DNA of 64,000 nucleotides from Fluviicola sp. (GTDB lineage Bacteria; Bacteroidota; Bacteroidia; Flavobacteriales_D; Crocinitomicaceae), in NCBI GenBank assembly GCA_002734085.1, contig NVXV01000001.1, positions 74,198-138,197 of the forward strand. The letters are read 5' to 3'. A model generated the notes under the pieces. The model worked only from the letters and a program-made list of their open reading frames with translations, had not been told where the DNA came from and ran no database searches. Each line of letters opens with the position of its first letter. Position 1 is the first letter of the stretch. Positions 36,190 through 45,081 of the stretch are shown piece by piece. Made by a program: the position numbers and the translations under genes.

Positions 36190-36795
36190 ATGGAAGAATA
36201 CTGGAACCAAGTTCTAAACGGAATCAAAGAAACAAGTTTTTTAGAATGGATTGGAGTAGTTACTGGAGTAACCTATGTTCTATTAGCAGCAAAAAAAATT
36301 ATTCTTTGCTGGCTATTTGCTTTAATAAGCACCGCAATCTTTGTCATTCTATGCTTTCAACAAAAATTATTCATAGAGTCTGGCTTGCAAGTCTTTTATT
36401 TTGCCATGGCCATTTACGGGTGGACCAATTGGAGTAAAGATGAAACTAAAAACCTACCTATTCAGACTTGGCCTATTCAATATCATCTTATAAATATTTC
36501 ATTAAGTGCTATAGTTGCATACGGGTTAGGTTACTTTATGAGTGTCTTCACAAGTCAAGAGAGCCCATTCCTCGATGCGTTTACAACTATTTTTAGTTTA
36601 GCCGCAACATTTATGGTAGCACAACGAGTACTGGGGAATTGGATCTACTGGATAATTATTGATGTAGGGCTGGCTTATTTATATAGTACTCGTGGACTTG
36701 AACTCGCTGGTTTACAATATTTCATATTTTCTATTATAGCTATATTTGCATGGTATTCGTGGTTTATGTTTTATAAAAAGCAAAAAATTAAATGA
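36190..36795 (+). CDS. pnuC: Nicotinamide riboside/mononucleotide transporter PnuC
   Basis: Inner-membrane SWEET-like vitamin transporter of about 201 aa. Sequence from MEEYWNQVLNGIKETSFLEW shows seven hydrophobic segments and the PnuC signature YFAMAIYGWTNWSKDE plus GNWIYWIIIDVGLAYLY, where the tryptophan/asparagine cage binds the nicotinamide riboside. I start at the ATG 36190; the extension to 36166 runs into the terminator's T tract and is unlikely. It overlaps the kinase gene by four bases (ATGA), so import and phosphorylation are coupled. Confidence 0.93.
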   Translation: MEEYWNQVLNGIKETSFLEWIGVVTGVTYVLLAAKKIILCWLFALISTAIFVILCFQQKLFIESGLQVFYFAMAIYGWTNWSKDETKNLPIQTWPIQYHLINISLSAIVAYGLGYFMSVFTSQESPFLDAFTTIFSLAATFMVAQRVLGNWIYWIIIDVGLAYLYSTRGLELAGLQYFIFSIIAIFAWYSWFMFYKKQKIK

Positions 36796-37322
36796 AAATT
36801 GCCATAACAGGTCCTGAAAGTACTGGAAAAACAACTTTAGCTAAGGATTTAGCGAAAGCATTTGATACAGTTTGGACTCCTGAGTTTGCTAGAGAATATC
36901 TTGAATCTAGAAACGGTCAATATGGTTTTGATGATATCGAAGTAATAGCAAAAGAACAAAAACAAAGCTGGAATAGAGTAAGTGATTTAGACCTTGTCTT
37001 TTTTGATACTGAATTCACAGTATTCAAAATATGGTCGGAAATAAAGTTTGGAAAAGTTTCACCATATATTATTGAATCTTTAGAAAATCAAGATTTCGAT
37101 CATTATTTCATTTGTGATCCTCAAGAGGTTGAGTGGGAAGAAGATCCTTTAAGAGAGCATCCAGAAAGGAGAGAAGAATTCTTTCACCTTTATTTACGTG
37201 TTATGAATTCAAACAAACGATCTTATACGATATTATCTGGAACTTGGGAGGAAAGGTTTAACAAAGCAATTTCTGAGGTAAATCAATTATTAGATTCTGA
37301 GAAAACCACATTAAATTTGTAA
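36792..37322 (+). CDS. Nicotinamide riboside kinase (NadR C-terminal-type P-loop ATPase)
   Basis: 176-aa P-loop kinase that phosphorylates nicotinamide riboside to NMN, trapping it after import. Walker A GPESTGKTTL at residues 7-16; EFAREYLE (about 31-38) and WSEIKFGKV match the NadR kinase domain; a Walker-B-like VFFDTEF follows. It lacks the N-terminal adenylyltransferase part of full NadR. The four-base overlap with pnuC and their partnership in other genomes make the role secure. Confidence 0.9.
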   Translation: MKIAITGPESTGKTTLAKDLAKAFDTVWTPEFAREYLESRNGQYGFDDIEVIAKEQKQSWNRVSDLDLVFFDTEFTVFKIWSEIKFGKVSPYIIESLENQDFDHYFICDPQEVEWEEDPLREHPERREEFFHLYLRVMNSNKRSYTILSGTWEERFNKAISEVNQLLDSEKTTLNL

Positions 37323-37361
37323 GGAGCTATTTAAAAGTCGTTCTTACTTAAAATATCCAAT

Positions 37362-37976
37362 ATGAAATTTTTGTTTATCACATTTCTAATTTTAAATAAT
37401 ATAGTAATGGCACAAGACACGACATACTATAAAGCAAAAGAACGAGAGGGGTTGAATGTTGGAGAAAAAGTTGAAAATTTTTCTGCTCAAAGCATGCGCG
37501 GCGATACAGTTTCATTGGACGCTTTATTAGAAAAGGGGCCTTTGGTTATTGTCTTTTATCGTGGTCATTGGTGTCCAATATGTAATAAACACCTTAAAAA
37601 ACTCGAATCTAATTTAGAGAAAGTTTATGAGAAGGGAGCTCAACTAATCGCCATTTCTCCTGAAAAATCCGAATTTTTAAGGAAAACTGCGGATAAAACA
37701 AACGCCTCTTTTACCCTTTTATACGACGAAGGCTACAAAATTTCAGATCAATTCCAACTTACTTTTCAACCGGATAGTATGACAAGAGTAATGTATAAAA
37801 CGGTTTTAGGTGGAGATCTTAAAACAGCACATTCAGACGAAAGTCAACAGCTCCCAATTCCAGCAACGTATATACTAAATAAAGAAGGAGTAGTTGTTTG
37901 GCGGCATTTTGATCCCGATTATAAGAAGCGTTCAAAAATTGAAAACATAATTGCAAATATTCCAACTTATGAGTAG
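37362..37976 (+). CDS. Exported peroxiredoxin (AhpC/TSA family)
   Basis: 204-aa thiol peroxidase with a signal peptide (MKFLFITFLILNNIVMAQ), so periplasmic. The catalytic motif lies in YRGHWCPICNKHL, where the first Cys is the peroxidatic one, and the fold is thioredoxin-like (PLVIVFYRGHW, QLIAISPEKSEF, IPATYILNKEGVVVW). It overlaps the AhpD-like gene by eight bases (ATGAGTAG), so the two are made together, although the partner lacks a signal peptide. Confidence 0.9.
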   Translation: MKFLFITFLILNNIVMAQDTTYYKAKEREGLNVGEKVENFSAQSMRGDTVSLDALLEKGPLVIVFYRGHWCPICNKHLKKLESNLEKVYEKGAQLIAISPEKSEFLRKTADKTNASFTLLYDEGYKISDQFQLTFQPDSMTRVMYKTVLGGDLKTAHSDESQQLPIPATYILNKEGVVVWRHFDPDYKKRSKIENIIANIPTYE

Positions 37977-38529
37977 AATAAAAGTAATTTCATATGAAGA
38001 GTCTCAAGGTAGACTAAAAGAAGTCTATGATGATCTTATAAAATCCAGGGGAATGTTGGCAGACGTCCATATGATACAGAGTCTAAGACCTGAAAGTATT
38101 GTAAAGCATATGGACTTGTATATGGAAATCATGTTTTCGCGTTCAGAACTTTCAAGAGCTGATCGTGAAATGATAGCTGTAGTTGTTTCCGTTGCAAATA
38201 AATGTGATTACTGCCAAACACATCACGGAGAAGCGCTCAACAATTACTGGAAAGACAAGAAAAAACTAGAAGAGTTCAAAGCTGGTTATTCTAAAGTTGG
38301 ACTAGCAGAAAAACAAATCGCACTTTGTGATTATGCTAGTAAAATGACTTTGCATCCTGGAGAAGCAGTTGAAAAGGATGTAGTAGCTCCTCTTAAGAAA
38401 AACGGATACTCTGACGAAGCTATTCTGGACGCCTCTTTAGTTGTTTCATATTTCAACTTCGTAAATAGAATGGTTTTAGGTCTTGGTGTTCACTTAGAAA
38501 ATCACGCAGGAGCCGGATTTAAGTATTAG
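37969..38529 (+). CDS. AhpD/carboxymuconolactone-decarboxylase-family peroxidase-related protein
   Basis: 186-aa cytosolic protein of the 'uncharacterised peroxidase-related enzyme' branch of AhpD. The redox pair is in NKCDYCQTHHGEAL (C-x2-C followed by His); the N-terminal MSRIKVISYEESQGRLKEVYDDL and the end NFVNRMVLGLGVHLE are typical. I use the internal ATG at 37969, which overlaps the peroxiredoxin stop, rather than the longer frame at 37951. It probably acts against organic peroxides. Confidence 0.87.
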   Translation: MSRIKVISYEESQGRLKEVYDDLIKSRGMLADVHMIQSLRPESIVKHMDLYMEIMFSRSELSRADREMIAVVVSVANKCDYCQTHHGEALNNYWKDKKKLEEFKAGYSKVGLAEKQIALCDYASKMTLHPGEAVEKDVVAPLKKNGYSDEAILDASLVVSYFNFVNRMVLGLGVHLENHAGAGFKY

Positions 38530-38636
38530 AATAAAGGTCTATAGCAAGTATATATTTTACATTCAATGACTGTCGTTAAAAACACAAGTGATTAGATTCA
38601 TTTATGCTCTTTCATGTAATTTAGCTACATATTGAT

Positions 38637-38644
38637 TAGATTTG
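38637..38644 (+). promoter_or_regulatory. Putative -7 element (TAGATTTG) next to a GTG start
   Basis: Exact TAnnTTTG match four bases before the GTG at 38649. If used, the transcript would begin at or beside the start codon. No TTG was seen at the usual -33 distance. Confidence 0.45.
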
Positions 38645-38648
38645 TAGC

Positions 38649-38918
38649 GTGAAAAAGATGTTGGTTGTCATTTTATTAATATCCGTGTTCCTTTTCATCG
38701 ATTTGGATGCAATGGCGCAATGTTCGCAATGTAAGTTGTTAGCAGAGCAAAGCGGTAATCCTGCAGATGATAAATTACTCGGTGATTCAGGAGGAAACAA
38801 TATTAACTCAGCTATACTTTATATTATGGCCGTGCCCTATATCATTTTGTCTTTCCTCTTTCGCAAACAAATCAAGCGTCTTTTCAAACGTACATTTGGT
38901 GTAGCAAAAAATTCCTAA
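38649..38918 (+). CDS. Small membrane protein with CxxC and signal peptide
   Basis: 89 aa from GTG (an in-frame ATG lies three codons later, at 38658). N-terminal signal (KKMLVVILLISVFLFIDLDA, then MAQ) leads to a short periplasmic segment with CSQCKLLAEQSG, a C-x2-C pair, and then one membrane helix (about 54-72, AILYIMAVPYIILSFLF) with a basic cytosolic tail. The layout suggests a small exported redox or metal-binding membrane protein, common in Bacteroidota; no function is known to me. Its last four bases overlap the stop of the convergent phoH-like gene. Confidence 0.7.
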   Translation: MKKMLVVILLISVFLFIDLDAMAQCSQCKLLAEQSGNPADDKLLGDSGGNNINSAILYIMAVPYIILSFLFRKQIKRLFKRTFGVAKNS

Positions 38919-40240
38919 AGTAGTTCATTTGCTAAATTAGCTAACTCTGAACGCTCCCCTTTCTCTAGTTTTACATGTGAAAAGAGTTTCTCTCCTTTGA
39001 CACGATCGATCAAATAAGCCAAACCATTTGAGTTCTCGTCTAAGTATGGCGTATCTATTTGATTAATGTCTCCAGTAAATATAATTTTGGTGTTCTCGCC
39101 TGCTCTAGTAATAATTGTTTTCACTTCATGAGGAGTTAAATTCTGTGCTTCATCTACAATGAAAATAACATTAGATAAACTTCTTCCTCGAATAAATGCA
39201 AGCGGAGTAATCATAATTTTTCCCTCTTCCTGCATCGCAGTTAATTCCTTAAATTTTCGTTCGTTTTCTTTAAACTGGTTTTTAATGAACTTCAAATTAT
39301 CCCATAAAGGCTCCATGTACGGAGAAATTTTATCATTAGCATCACCAGGTAAAAATCCAATATCTCTATTTGAAAGTGGAACTAAAGGTCGAGCTAAAAT
39401 AATTTGATGATAGCTTTTGTGTTGTTCTAATGCTGCCGCAAGTGCCAAAAGTGTTTTGCCCGTTCCTGCAACACCTTGTAGAACAACCAATTTTATATTA
39501 TCATTCATCAAAGCATTTACCGCAAACGCTTGTTCAGCATTCTTAGGTTTTATTCCTGAAATGTATGATTTTTCAACGCGCTCAATCTGATCTAGCAAGG
39601 GATTATAAAAAGCCAAAGAAGAAGAACGTCCATTCTTTAGAACGTAATAACCATTTGCAACTTTACTTCCGTTCAATATTCCATCCTCCGGAACCTTTCC
39701 TTTGTTAAACAAGTGACGAATAACATCAGAATCTATATTTTCAACCACCCTTAAACTTGATGACTCCAGTGACTTTTGATCTACCTTTCCTGTTTCATAA
39801 TCCTCTGATTTAATCCCCAGTGCCTTTGCTTTTATTCGAAGATTTATATCTTTTGTGACTAACGTAACGAGTTTCGTTTTGTTCTGCTCTTGAAGAAAGA
39901 GTGCTGCATTTATAATCTTATGGTCATTTTTACCTTCTGCATAGATTTTTTCAGCATTTACTTCCAGCGGGCTTCCAGAAAGTATAACGTTGAACTTCCC
40001 TTTTCCTTTTCCCAATGGAATCCAGTCTTGCAAAGAATTATCTCCTGACAGCTTATCTATAAAACGAATCACAGCCCTTGCCGTAAAGTTTTTAGTATCA
40101 TTCCCAACTTTAAAGTTGTCCAATTCTTCCAATACAGTTATTGGGATTGCAACATCATGTTTTTCAAAATTTGTAATGGATTGGTGGTCGTGAAGTAAAA
40201 CGGAAGTGTCAAGTACAAAAATCTTTTTTTTCTTAGCCAT
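38915..40240 (-). CDS. PhoH-like ATPase with N-terminal PIN domain
   Basis: 441-aa cytosolic protein of the PIN-PhoH (PhoH2/YlaK) family, proposed RNA helicase/ribonucleases. PIN domain about 1-150: IFVLDTSVLLHD opens with the first catalytic Asp, EELDNFK and VTLVTKDINLRIKA give others. PhoH ATPase about 230-441 with Walker A GVAGTGKT (near 260) and Walker B VIFIVDEAQNLTPHE, plus FTGDINQID. It is not a toxin with its own antitoxin here: no small partner gene precedes it. Confidence 0.92.
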   Translation of the reverse strand: MAKKKKIFVLDTSVLLHDHQSITNFEKHDVAIPITVLEELDNFKVGNDTKNFTARAVIRFIDKLSGDNSLQDWIPLGKGKGKFNVILSGSPLEVNAEKIYAEGKNDHKIINAALFLQEQNKTKLVTLVTKDINLRIKAKALGIKSEDYETGKVDQKSLESSSLRVVENIDSDVIRHLFNKGKVPEDGILNGSKVANGYYVLKNGRSSSLAFYNPLLDQIERVEKSYISGIKPKNAEQAFAVNALMNDNIKLVVLQGVAGTGKTLLALAAALEQHKSYHQIILARPLVPLSNRDIGFLPGDANDKISPYMEPLWDNLKFIKNQFKENERKFKELTAMQEEGKIMITPLAFIRGRSLSNVIFIVDEAQNLTPHEVKTIITRAGENTKIIFTGDINQIDTPYLDENSNGLAYLIDRVKGEKLFSHVKLEKGERSELANLANELL

Positions 40241-40413
40241 AAACTGTCTTTGTTTGGCATTAAGGTAGGAAGTTTTGAACTCAATAAAATATCAATCTCA
40301 AACAGTTATTAACAATGAAATAGTAATTATATGAAAGACAAAACCCTGGTTTTAACTATAATACTCAACTAACAATATTTTAATATTGCGTTAATCATTT
40401 GAATATCAAAAAC

Positions 40414-41589
40414 CTATCTTTTCACAACCTTAATTACCTCCTGAGCCTCATTTGTCGTAACTCTCAAGGTGTAAACGCCACGAGCCAAATGATTAATATC
40501 AATCTCTCCAGCATTTTTTGAAGAAGGTGAAAACGTGATTTCATATACTTTTCCTTTCAAATCATAGAGCTGGATATCCGCTTCTACCAAGCTTTCAGAA
40601 GAACTCAGGTACACTTTGTCGTCTGCAGGATTTGGGTGTAATTTTAAAATGCTTTCTTCACCACAATTTGCAGTAAATGTATTTAATATCTCTGTGGTTC
40701 CATCAAAATCGGTTTGTGACAGTCTATAATAAGACACACCACTAGATTGAATATTTAGTGCTTCTTCATAAGAAATACTCTCTGATGAGTTTCCTGCACC
40801 ATCAATCGTTTTTACAGCTCTCCAGTTTTTGCCATCTTCCGAATATGATATTGTAAAGTAGTCATTGTTTTTTTCTGAAGCGGTTTCCCAATTGATAGTT
40901 GTGCTATGTTTATCACAAGATAAATTTGATGAAGCCAGTTCTACTGGTAGTGGATAAGCACAAATATCTCCAGGATTTGTGAATTGTAATGCGAGGTTAA
41001 ACCTCCTGTTTGAGCTTGTTCCAGTAGCTGCACCCCAAGAACCACCCCATCCAACTTTACCTGGAAATATGCCTGCTGCTGTACCATTTGTCCGATCAAA
41101 CCATGGTTCTTCCGGGGTGTTATCAGATCCTCCTCGATTTTCAAATAGAACTTCTAACTGATCTGTCCCGTTGTAAACGAAGCTAGGAGCAACATTAAAA
41201 TTAAAAGTATAAATACCTGTACCATTAAAAGTCATATTTCCAGAATATACTTGAGTAAAACCTCCCGTTCCTGGATATCCTGGATCACTAGCGAAATTAT
41301 TCACAGCAGTATGTCTAACATAGACACGTATATCGTTGTATGTATAATTACCCCATGACCAGTCATTATCCAGTCGAAATGACACGCTTGTCATCGTTTG
41401 CGCACCACCTAGTTGACTGGAATAATATAAATTCGAAGACCAACTGTAAAGTGTCCAATTATCATCTGTAGTAAAAGGAAATTCAGGGGAATTCAAAGGA
41501 CAACTTTGCCCAAAAGAAAAAGAGTAAGCAAATAATAATACGAAAAAAAGAAATGATTTTCTGACGTTTTTTAGTAGCAAATTAAACAT
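40414..41589 (-). CDS. Secreted protein with type-A T9SS sorting domain
   Basis: 391 aa: signal peptide ending SFSFGQS, a Gly/Asn/Trp-rich beta-domain (about 30-210), the module LPVELASSNLSCDKHSTTIN with WETASEKNNDYF and SEDGKNWRAV (about 212-310) that precedes many Bacteroidota T9SS tails, and a type-A T9SS domain (about 318-391, LKLHPNPADDKVYL to KVVKR). The substrate-binding or enzymatic role of the N-terminal part is unknown. The same spacer module occurs in the LamG protein at 42.1 kb, so the C-terminal halves are related. Confidence 0.85.
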   Translation of the reverse strand: MFNLLLKNVRKSFLFFVLLFAYSFSFGQSCPLNSPEFPFTTDDNWTLYSWSSNLYYSSQLGGAQTMTSVSFRLDNDWSWGNYTYNDIRVYVRHTAVNNFASDPGYPGTGGFTQVYSGNMTFNGTGIYTFNFNVAPSFVYNGTDQLEVLFENRGGSDNTPEEPWFDRTNGTAAGIFPGKVGWGGSWGAATGTSSNRRFNLALQFTNPGDICAYPLPVELASSNLSCDKHSTTINWETASEKNNDYFTISYSEDGKNWRAVKTIDGAGNSSESISYEEALNIQSSGVSYYRLSQTDFDGTTEILNTFTANCGEESILKLHPNPADDKVYLSSSESLVEADIQLYDLKGKVYEITFSPSSKNAGEIDINHLARGVYTLRVTTNEAQEVIKVVKR

Positions 41590-41684
41590 AGTAATATAAG
41601 GTTATTTATTAGTCGAAGATACTTAAATCAAACGTTTTATAGAAACCGTTCGTCACAAAATGAAAAATTGAGGGGGTAGCCCTA

Positions 41685-42032
41685 TTACGATTTCAAAGCA
41701 ATTAATTTTGACTTAATCTGCTCTAATTTATTAATAACCTCAGAGCTATTTGAACTCAAGCTAGTTGGTGTACTTGATTTACTCTTTAGGGCTTTTTTGG
41801 CTCCGTCCAAGGTATGTCCATCAACTTTAACTAAATTATATATGCGTTGAAGCTCCATTATGTTTTTTGGAGAGAATAAACGATTGCCTTTTTTATTTTT
41901 CTTGGGTTGAACTGAAGGAAATTCTTTTTCCCAAAAACGAATAAGTGAAGCATTGACATCAAACATCTTTGCTACATCTCCAATCGAGTAGTACAATTTG
42001 GTTAATTTCGATTCTTGAATTTGTTCATTCAT
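41685..42032 (-). CDS. MerR-family transcriptional regulator
   Basis: 115 aa with a MerR winged-helix domain (about 12-80): YYSIGDVAKMFDVNASLIRF followed by WEKEFPSVQPKKNKKGNRLF, the typical HTH plus wing, and a shortened helical tail (KVDGHTLDGAKKALKS). There is no metal-binding C-terminus of the MerR/CueR kind. In many Bacteroidota a regulator of this shape lies beside an M23 peptidase gene and alaS, as here, though the LamG gene separates them. Confidence 0.9.
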   Translation of the reverse strand: MNEQIQESKLTKLYYSIGDVAKMFDVNASLIRFWEKEFPSVQPKKNKKGNRLFSPKNIMELQRIYNLVKVDGHTLDGAKKALKSKSSTPTSLSSNSSEVINKLEQIKSKLIALKS

Positions 42033-42074
42033 GCTTCAAGCTTAATTAAATTCTGCTCTTACGGAATAAATATA

Positions 42075-44945
42075 CTAATAAACAATTAATCGATACTGAT
42101 TTTTAGAAGTTTCACCTAAAATTGATACTGTATAAGTACCCGATTTAATATGACTCGGTAAATCAAATTGAATTGTATTTGTACCCTTACCAACTTCTAA
42201 ATTCATTTGTTCAACACGTTTCCCCATGTTGTCATGAACTGAAATACGAATTGATTCACTAACACTTGAATTTATCTGAACGTTCACTTTTCCACCTGCG
42301 TTGACTGGATTGGGATAAATTACATATTCCGACTGACCTTCTTTTAGAATGGAAATAATTCCTAATTCTTCAGTTTCTCCGTCGAAATCATGTTGCACTA
42401 ACTTATAATAATTAATTCCGTATCGTGGAAAGCTATCAACAAACTCGTATTGTGTTGCTTGACTTGTGTTTCCTTGTCCATTTACCTTCCCGATCAAGTC
42501 AAACTGCATACCATCTTCACTACGGTAGACAGTGAAATAGTCGTTATTTAGTTCCGTCGCCGTTTCCCAATTCAGAACAGAATTATCATTTGGGGCATCG
42601 TAATATCCCGAGTAAGCAACAAGCTCTACAGGGAGTGTGCTGAAAGCGTAATCAATTATAAACTCTGCATTTTGTCCAGCTACTTGTATTGTATTTACCC
42701 CAATATTTAATATACCAAAAGTGTTCACCCAAGGGAATATTGCATTGTCAGGACGACGATATAACTGAACGGTAGGTTCATTACTTGCATCAATGTATGG
42801 GTTTCCAGTATAATTGTAAGTCGCTGTATAGGTTGCTAATGGATCACCAATTTTGTACACACCAAAATATCTATCATAAGTTCCTGTGCCAGAAAGACCA
42901 CTAACATCATTGGGGAAATTGTTTACATAATATAAGTGAACTCCTGTTGGTGCGCCCAACATATTAGACAAAGTAAAGGTCTCACCATCACACGAGCTAA
43001 TACTTGGCGTTAACCCTCCCCAAGCCCCAGTGTAAACAAAAACACTTCGATCTCCGATAGGAGCTGCTGAAATCACTTCGGCTCCTGCTCCAAAATTAAA
43101 CATTACAGCATTATTTATCAATTGAGTATTATGGTCAAAAATCGTATCATTTGAAATATCATCAAATTTATAGTATGCTTCTAGTCCATTAGACTTACCT
43201 GAAATATGTTTTGCCATATTTGTACGTACTTCAAGTTGAGATAGCGCACGATCCCATATTTTAAACTCGTCCATTTCACCGTTAAAATAATCATTGGGCC
43301 CTCTTGTACCATTGTAAGTATTAGATTCCGAACCAGTACCTAAAAAACCATATCTCGTTAATCCTGAGCCAAAAGTTGCTCCACTAGTTGTTGTAACATC
43401 CAAAATACCATCAATATATATATTCAATGTTCCATTATCGAAAACACAAGCAACATGGTGCCACTCACCATCATCAACTCGTGTAGTACTTCCAAAGTCA
43501 ATGATCCCAGATGACGTAAGCAGATCAAATCCTATTTGTCCATTTCCAGCTCCACTGCCATTGATTTCAACCCTCCAGTATTCACTTCTATCAAAAGAGG
43601 CAATTATTTGATTTCCTGCATCTGTAGTCTTTAACCAGGTTTCTACGGTTAATTCATCGTAGGTTGAACCTTCATAATACATATTTTCGATCGCTGCATA
43701 GTCGTTATTTCCATCAAATAACAAAGCATTTTCTGAATGTGTAAACCCTTCTACTGCGATCCTGGCAGCACCATTACATCCTCCTCCACTTGTTGTCACT
43801 TCGTAAAATCCATTTTGACTTACCGTTATTGTCTGGGTTGATTCTCCTGTACTCCAATTGTAATTAGTTGCAGAAGTTCCAGCGTCCAAAATGATTGAAG
43901 GTGCACCACAGGTTAAAATTGTATCTTGTAAATCGCCTTCAATTGTTACTGTAGCAGGAATAAGATTGCTTTCGCAATCACATTGTAGCAAAGCTCCAGA
44001 AACCCATGCAATAGATGTATTCATATTATACATAGTACCGTCGGCTCCATTCCCTGTGACATCCACAACTGCTGTTCCTCCATTTTCATTAAAGTTGTAA
44101 TACGTCTCTAGATTAGCCTCTGCACCAGTTAGACAAGTATCTTTATAATTCATAATTTCAGACGGCGTCCGAACATCATTCCAAATTCGCACTTCATCTA
44201 TACTTCCATCATAATATCTATTATTTCTTCCACCATTGAATCCACCTGCTTCAGAACCATCACCCAAAATACCAAATCGATTGGTTCCAGTACCGAGACC
44301 AACTCCTGAATGAGGGTTATTGCTAATCGCTACTTGTACACCATCGATGTAAATCATTTTATCTACACCGTCATAAACACCAACAATGTGATGCCATGCT
44401 CCATCATTTACTGGTACGCCTGAATAAAAGTCATCAATGCCTCCAGAAGTAGCTGCCGTACAAAAACCTACTTCTCCATTGTCACCTCGAACAAAAAGAT
44501 TGAAATATTCACTTCTATCGAAATCAACAATCGACCAATTATCAAAATCTGCAACTCCACCAACAGAGGTATTTACCCAGGCTTCAACTGTAATCTGAGG
44601 TATTGCTCCAGCAGAATTGTAAGACTTATTCAAAGCAACATAATCATTAGTGCCATCAAATTCAAGAGCAGTGTTTGTATCTGTTGCTGAAACGTAAAAC
44701 GTTTGTGAAGAAGTTAAAAAAGGTGTCTGATAATTACTCCCAGAACCAACAATGCTATCACCCACTGCGGAATCATACCAATTGTAAAACCCAGTTGATC
44801 CAGAAGCTGTAAGGTTCACGGTGCCCGACTGAAAAACACAAACATTTGAAGTCGATGGATCACTAACTGGGCATTGAGCATTGACAACTTGCATTGTCAA
44901 AGCAAGCATAAAAAAAGTTGAAAGCAGACAACATCTTAGGAACAT
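42075..44945 (-). CDS. Large secreted LamG-domain protein with type-A T9SS tail
   Basis: 956 aa. Signal peptide ending MQVVNAQ; an Ig-like start (CPVSDPSTSNVCVFQSGTVN); two LamG/concanavalin-like glucanase domains, about 98-275 (ALEFDGTNDYVALNKSY, DEVRIWNDVRTPSEI) and about 405-590 (ALLFDGNNDYAAIENMYY, DEFKIWDRALSQLEV); a middle domain; the LPVELVAYSGYY module with WETATELNNDYF; and a type-A T9SS domain at the end (YVIYPNPVNAGGKVNV to YRLIVY). The two LamG units are similar, indicating internal duplication. Probably a surface glycan-binding or adhesive protein. Confidence 0.88.
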   Translation of the reverse strand: MFLRCCLLSTFFMLALTMQVVNAQCPVSDPSTSNVCVFQSGTVNLTASGSTGFYNWYDSAVGDSIVGSGSNYQTPFLTSSQTFYVSATDTNTALEFDGTNDYVALNKSYNSAGAIPQITVEAWVNTSVGGVADFDNWSIVDFDRSEYFNLFVRGDNGEVGFCTAATSGGIDDFYSGVPVNDGAWHHIVGVYDGVDKMIYIDGVQVAISNNPHSGVGLGTGTNRFGILGDGSEAGGFNGGRNNRYYDGSIDEVRIWNDVRTPSEIMNYKDTCLTGAEANLETYYNFNENGGTAVVDVTGNGADGTMYNMNTSIAWVSGALLQCDCESNLIPATVTIEGDLQDTILTCGAPSIILDAGTSATNYNWSTGESTQTITVSQNGFYEVTTSGGGCNGAARIAVEGFTHSENALLFDGNNDYAAIENMYYEGSTYDELTVETWLKTTDAGNQIIASFDRSEYWRVEINGSGAGNGQIGFDLLTSSGIIDFGSTTRVDDGEWHHVACVFDNGTLNIYIDGILDVTTTSGATFGSGLTRYGFLGTGSESNTYNGTRGPNDYFNGEMDEFKIWDRALSQLEVRTNMAKHISGKSNGLEAYYKFDDISNDTIFDHNTQLINNAVMFNFGAGAEVISAAPIGDRSVFVYTGAWGGLTPSISSCDGETFTLSNMLGAPTGVHLYYVNNFPNDVSGLSGTGTYDRYFGVYKIGDPLATYTATYNYTGNPYIDASNEPTVQLYRRPDNAIFPWVNTFGILNIGVNTIQVAGQNAEFIIDYAFSTLPVELVAYSGYYDAPNDNSVLNWETATELNNDYFTVYRSEDGMQFDLIGKVNGQGNTSQATQYEFVDSFPRYGINYYKLVQHDFDGETEELGIISILKEGQSEYVIYPNPVNAGGKVNVQINSSVSESIRISVHDNMGKRVEQMNLEVGKGTNTIQFDLPSHIKSGTYTVSILGETSKNQYRLIVY

Positions 44946-45081
44946 AAGTACTACGTAAAATTATTAAAAGTCAAAGCTTTAAGTAATAATAATTAAGCAA
45001 AACTAAGTAATTTTACTTAAAAGAAAAAACAAGTTAATAATTTTAGCAGCTAGTTTACGAATGTCATACATTTGTCCATGT

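Noticed and set aside
40373-40388. Palindrome CAATATT-TT-AATATTG as a terminator or operator
   Set aside because: Only A/T-rich 7-bp arms, no T run, and no supporting neighbours.
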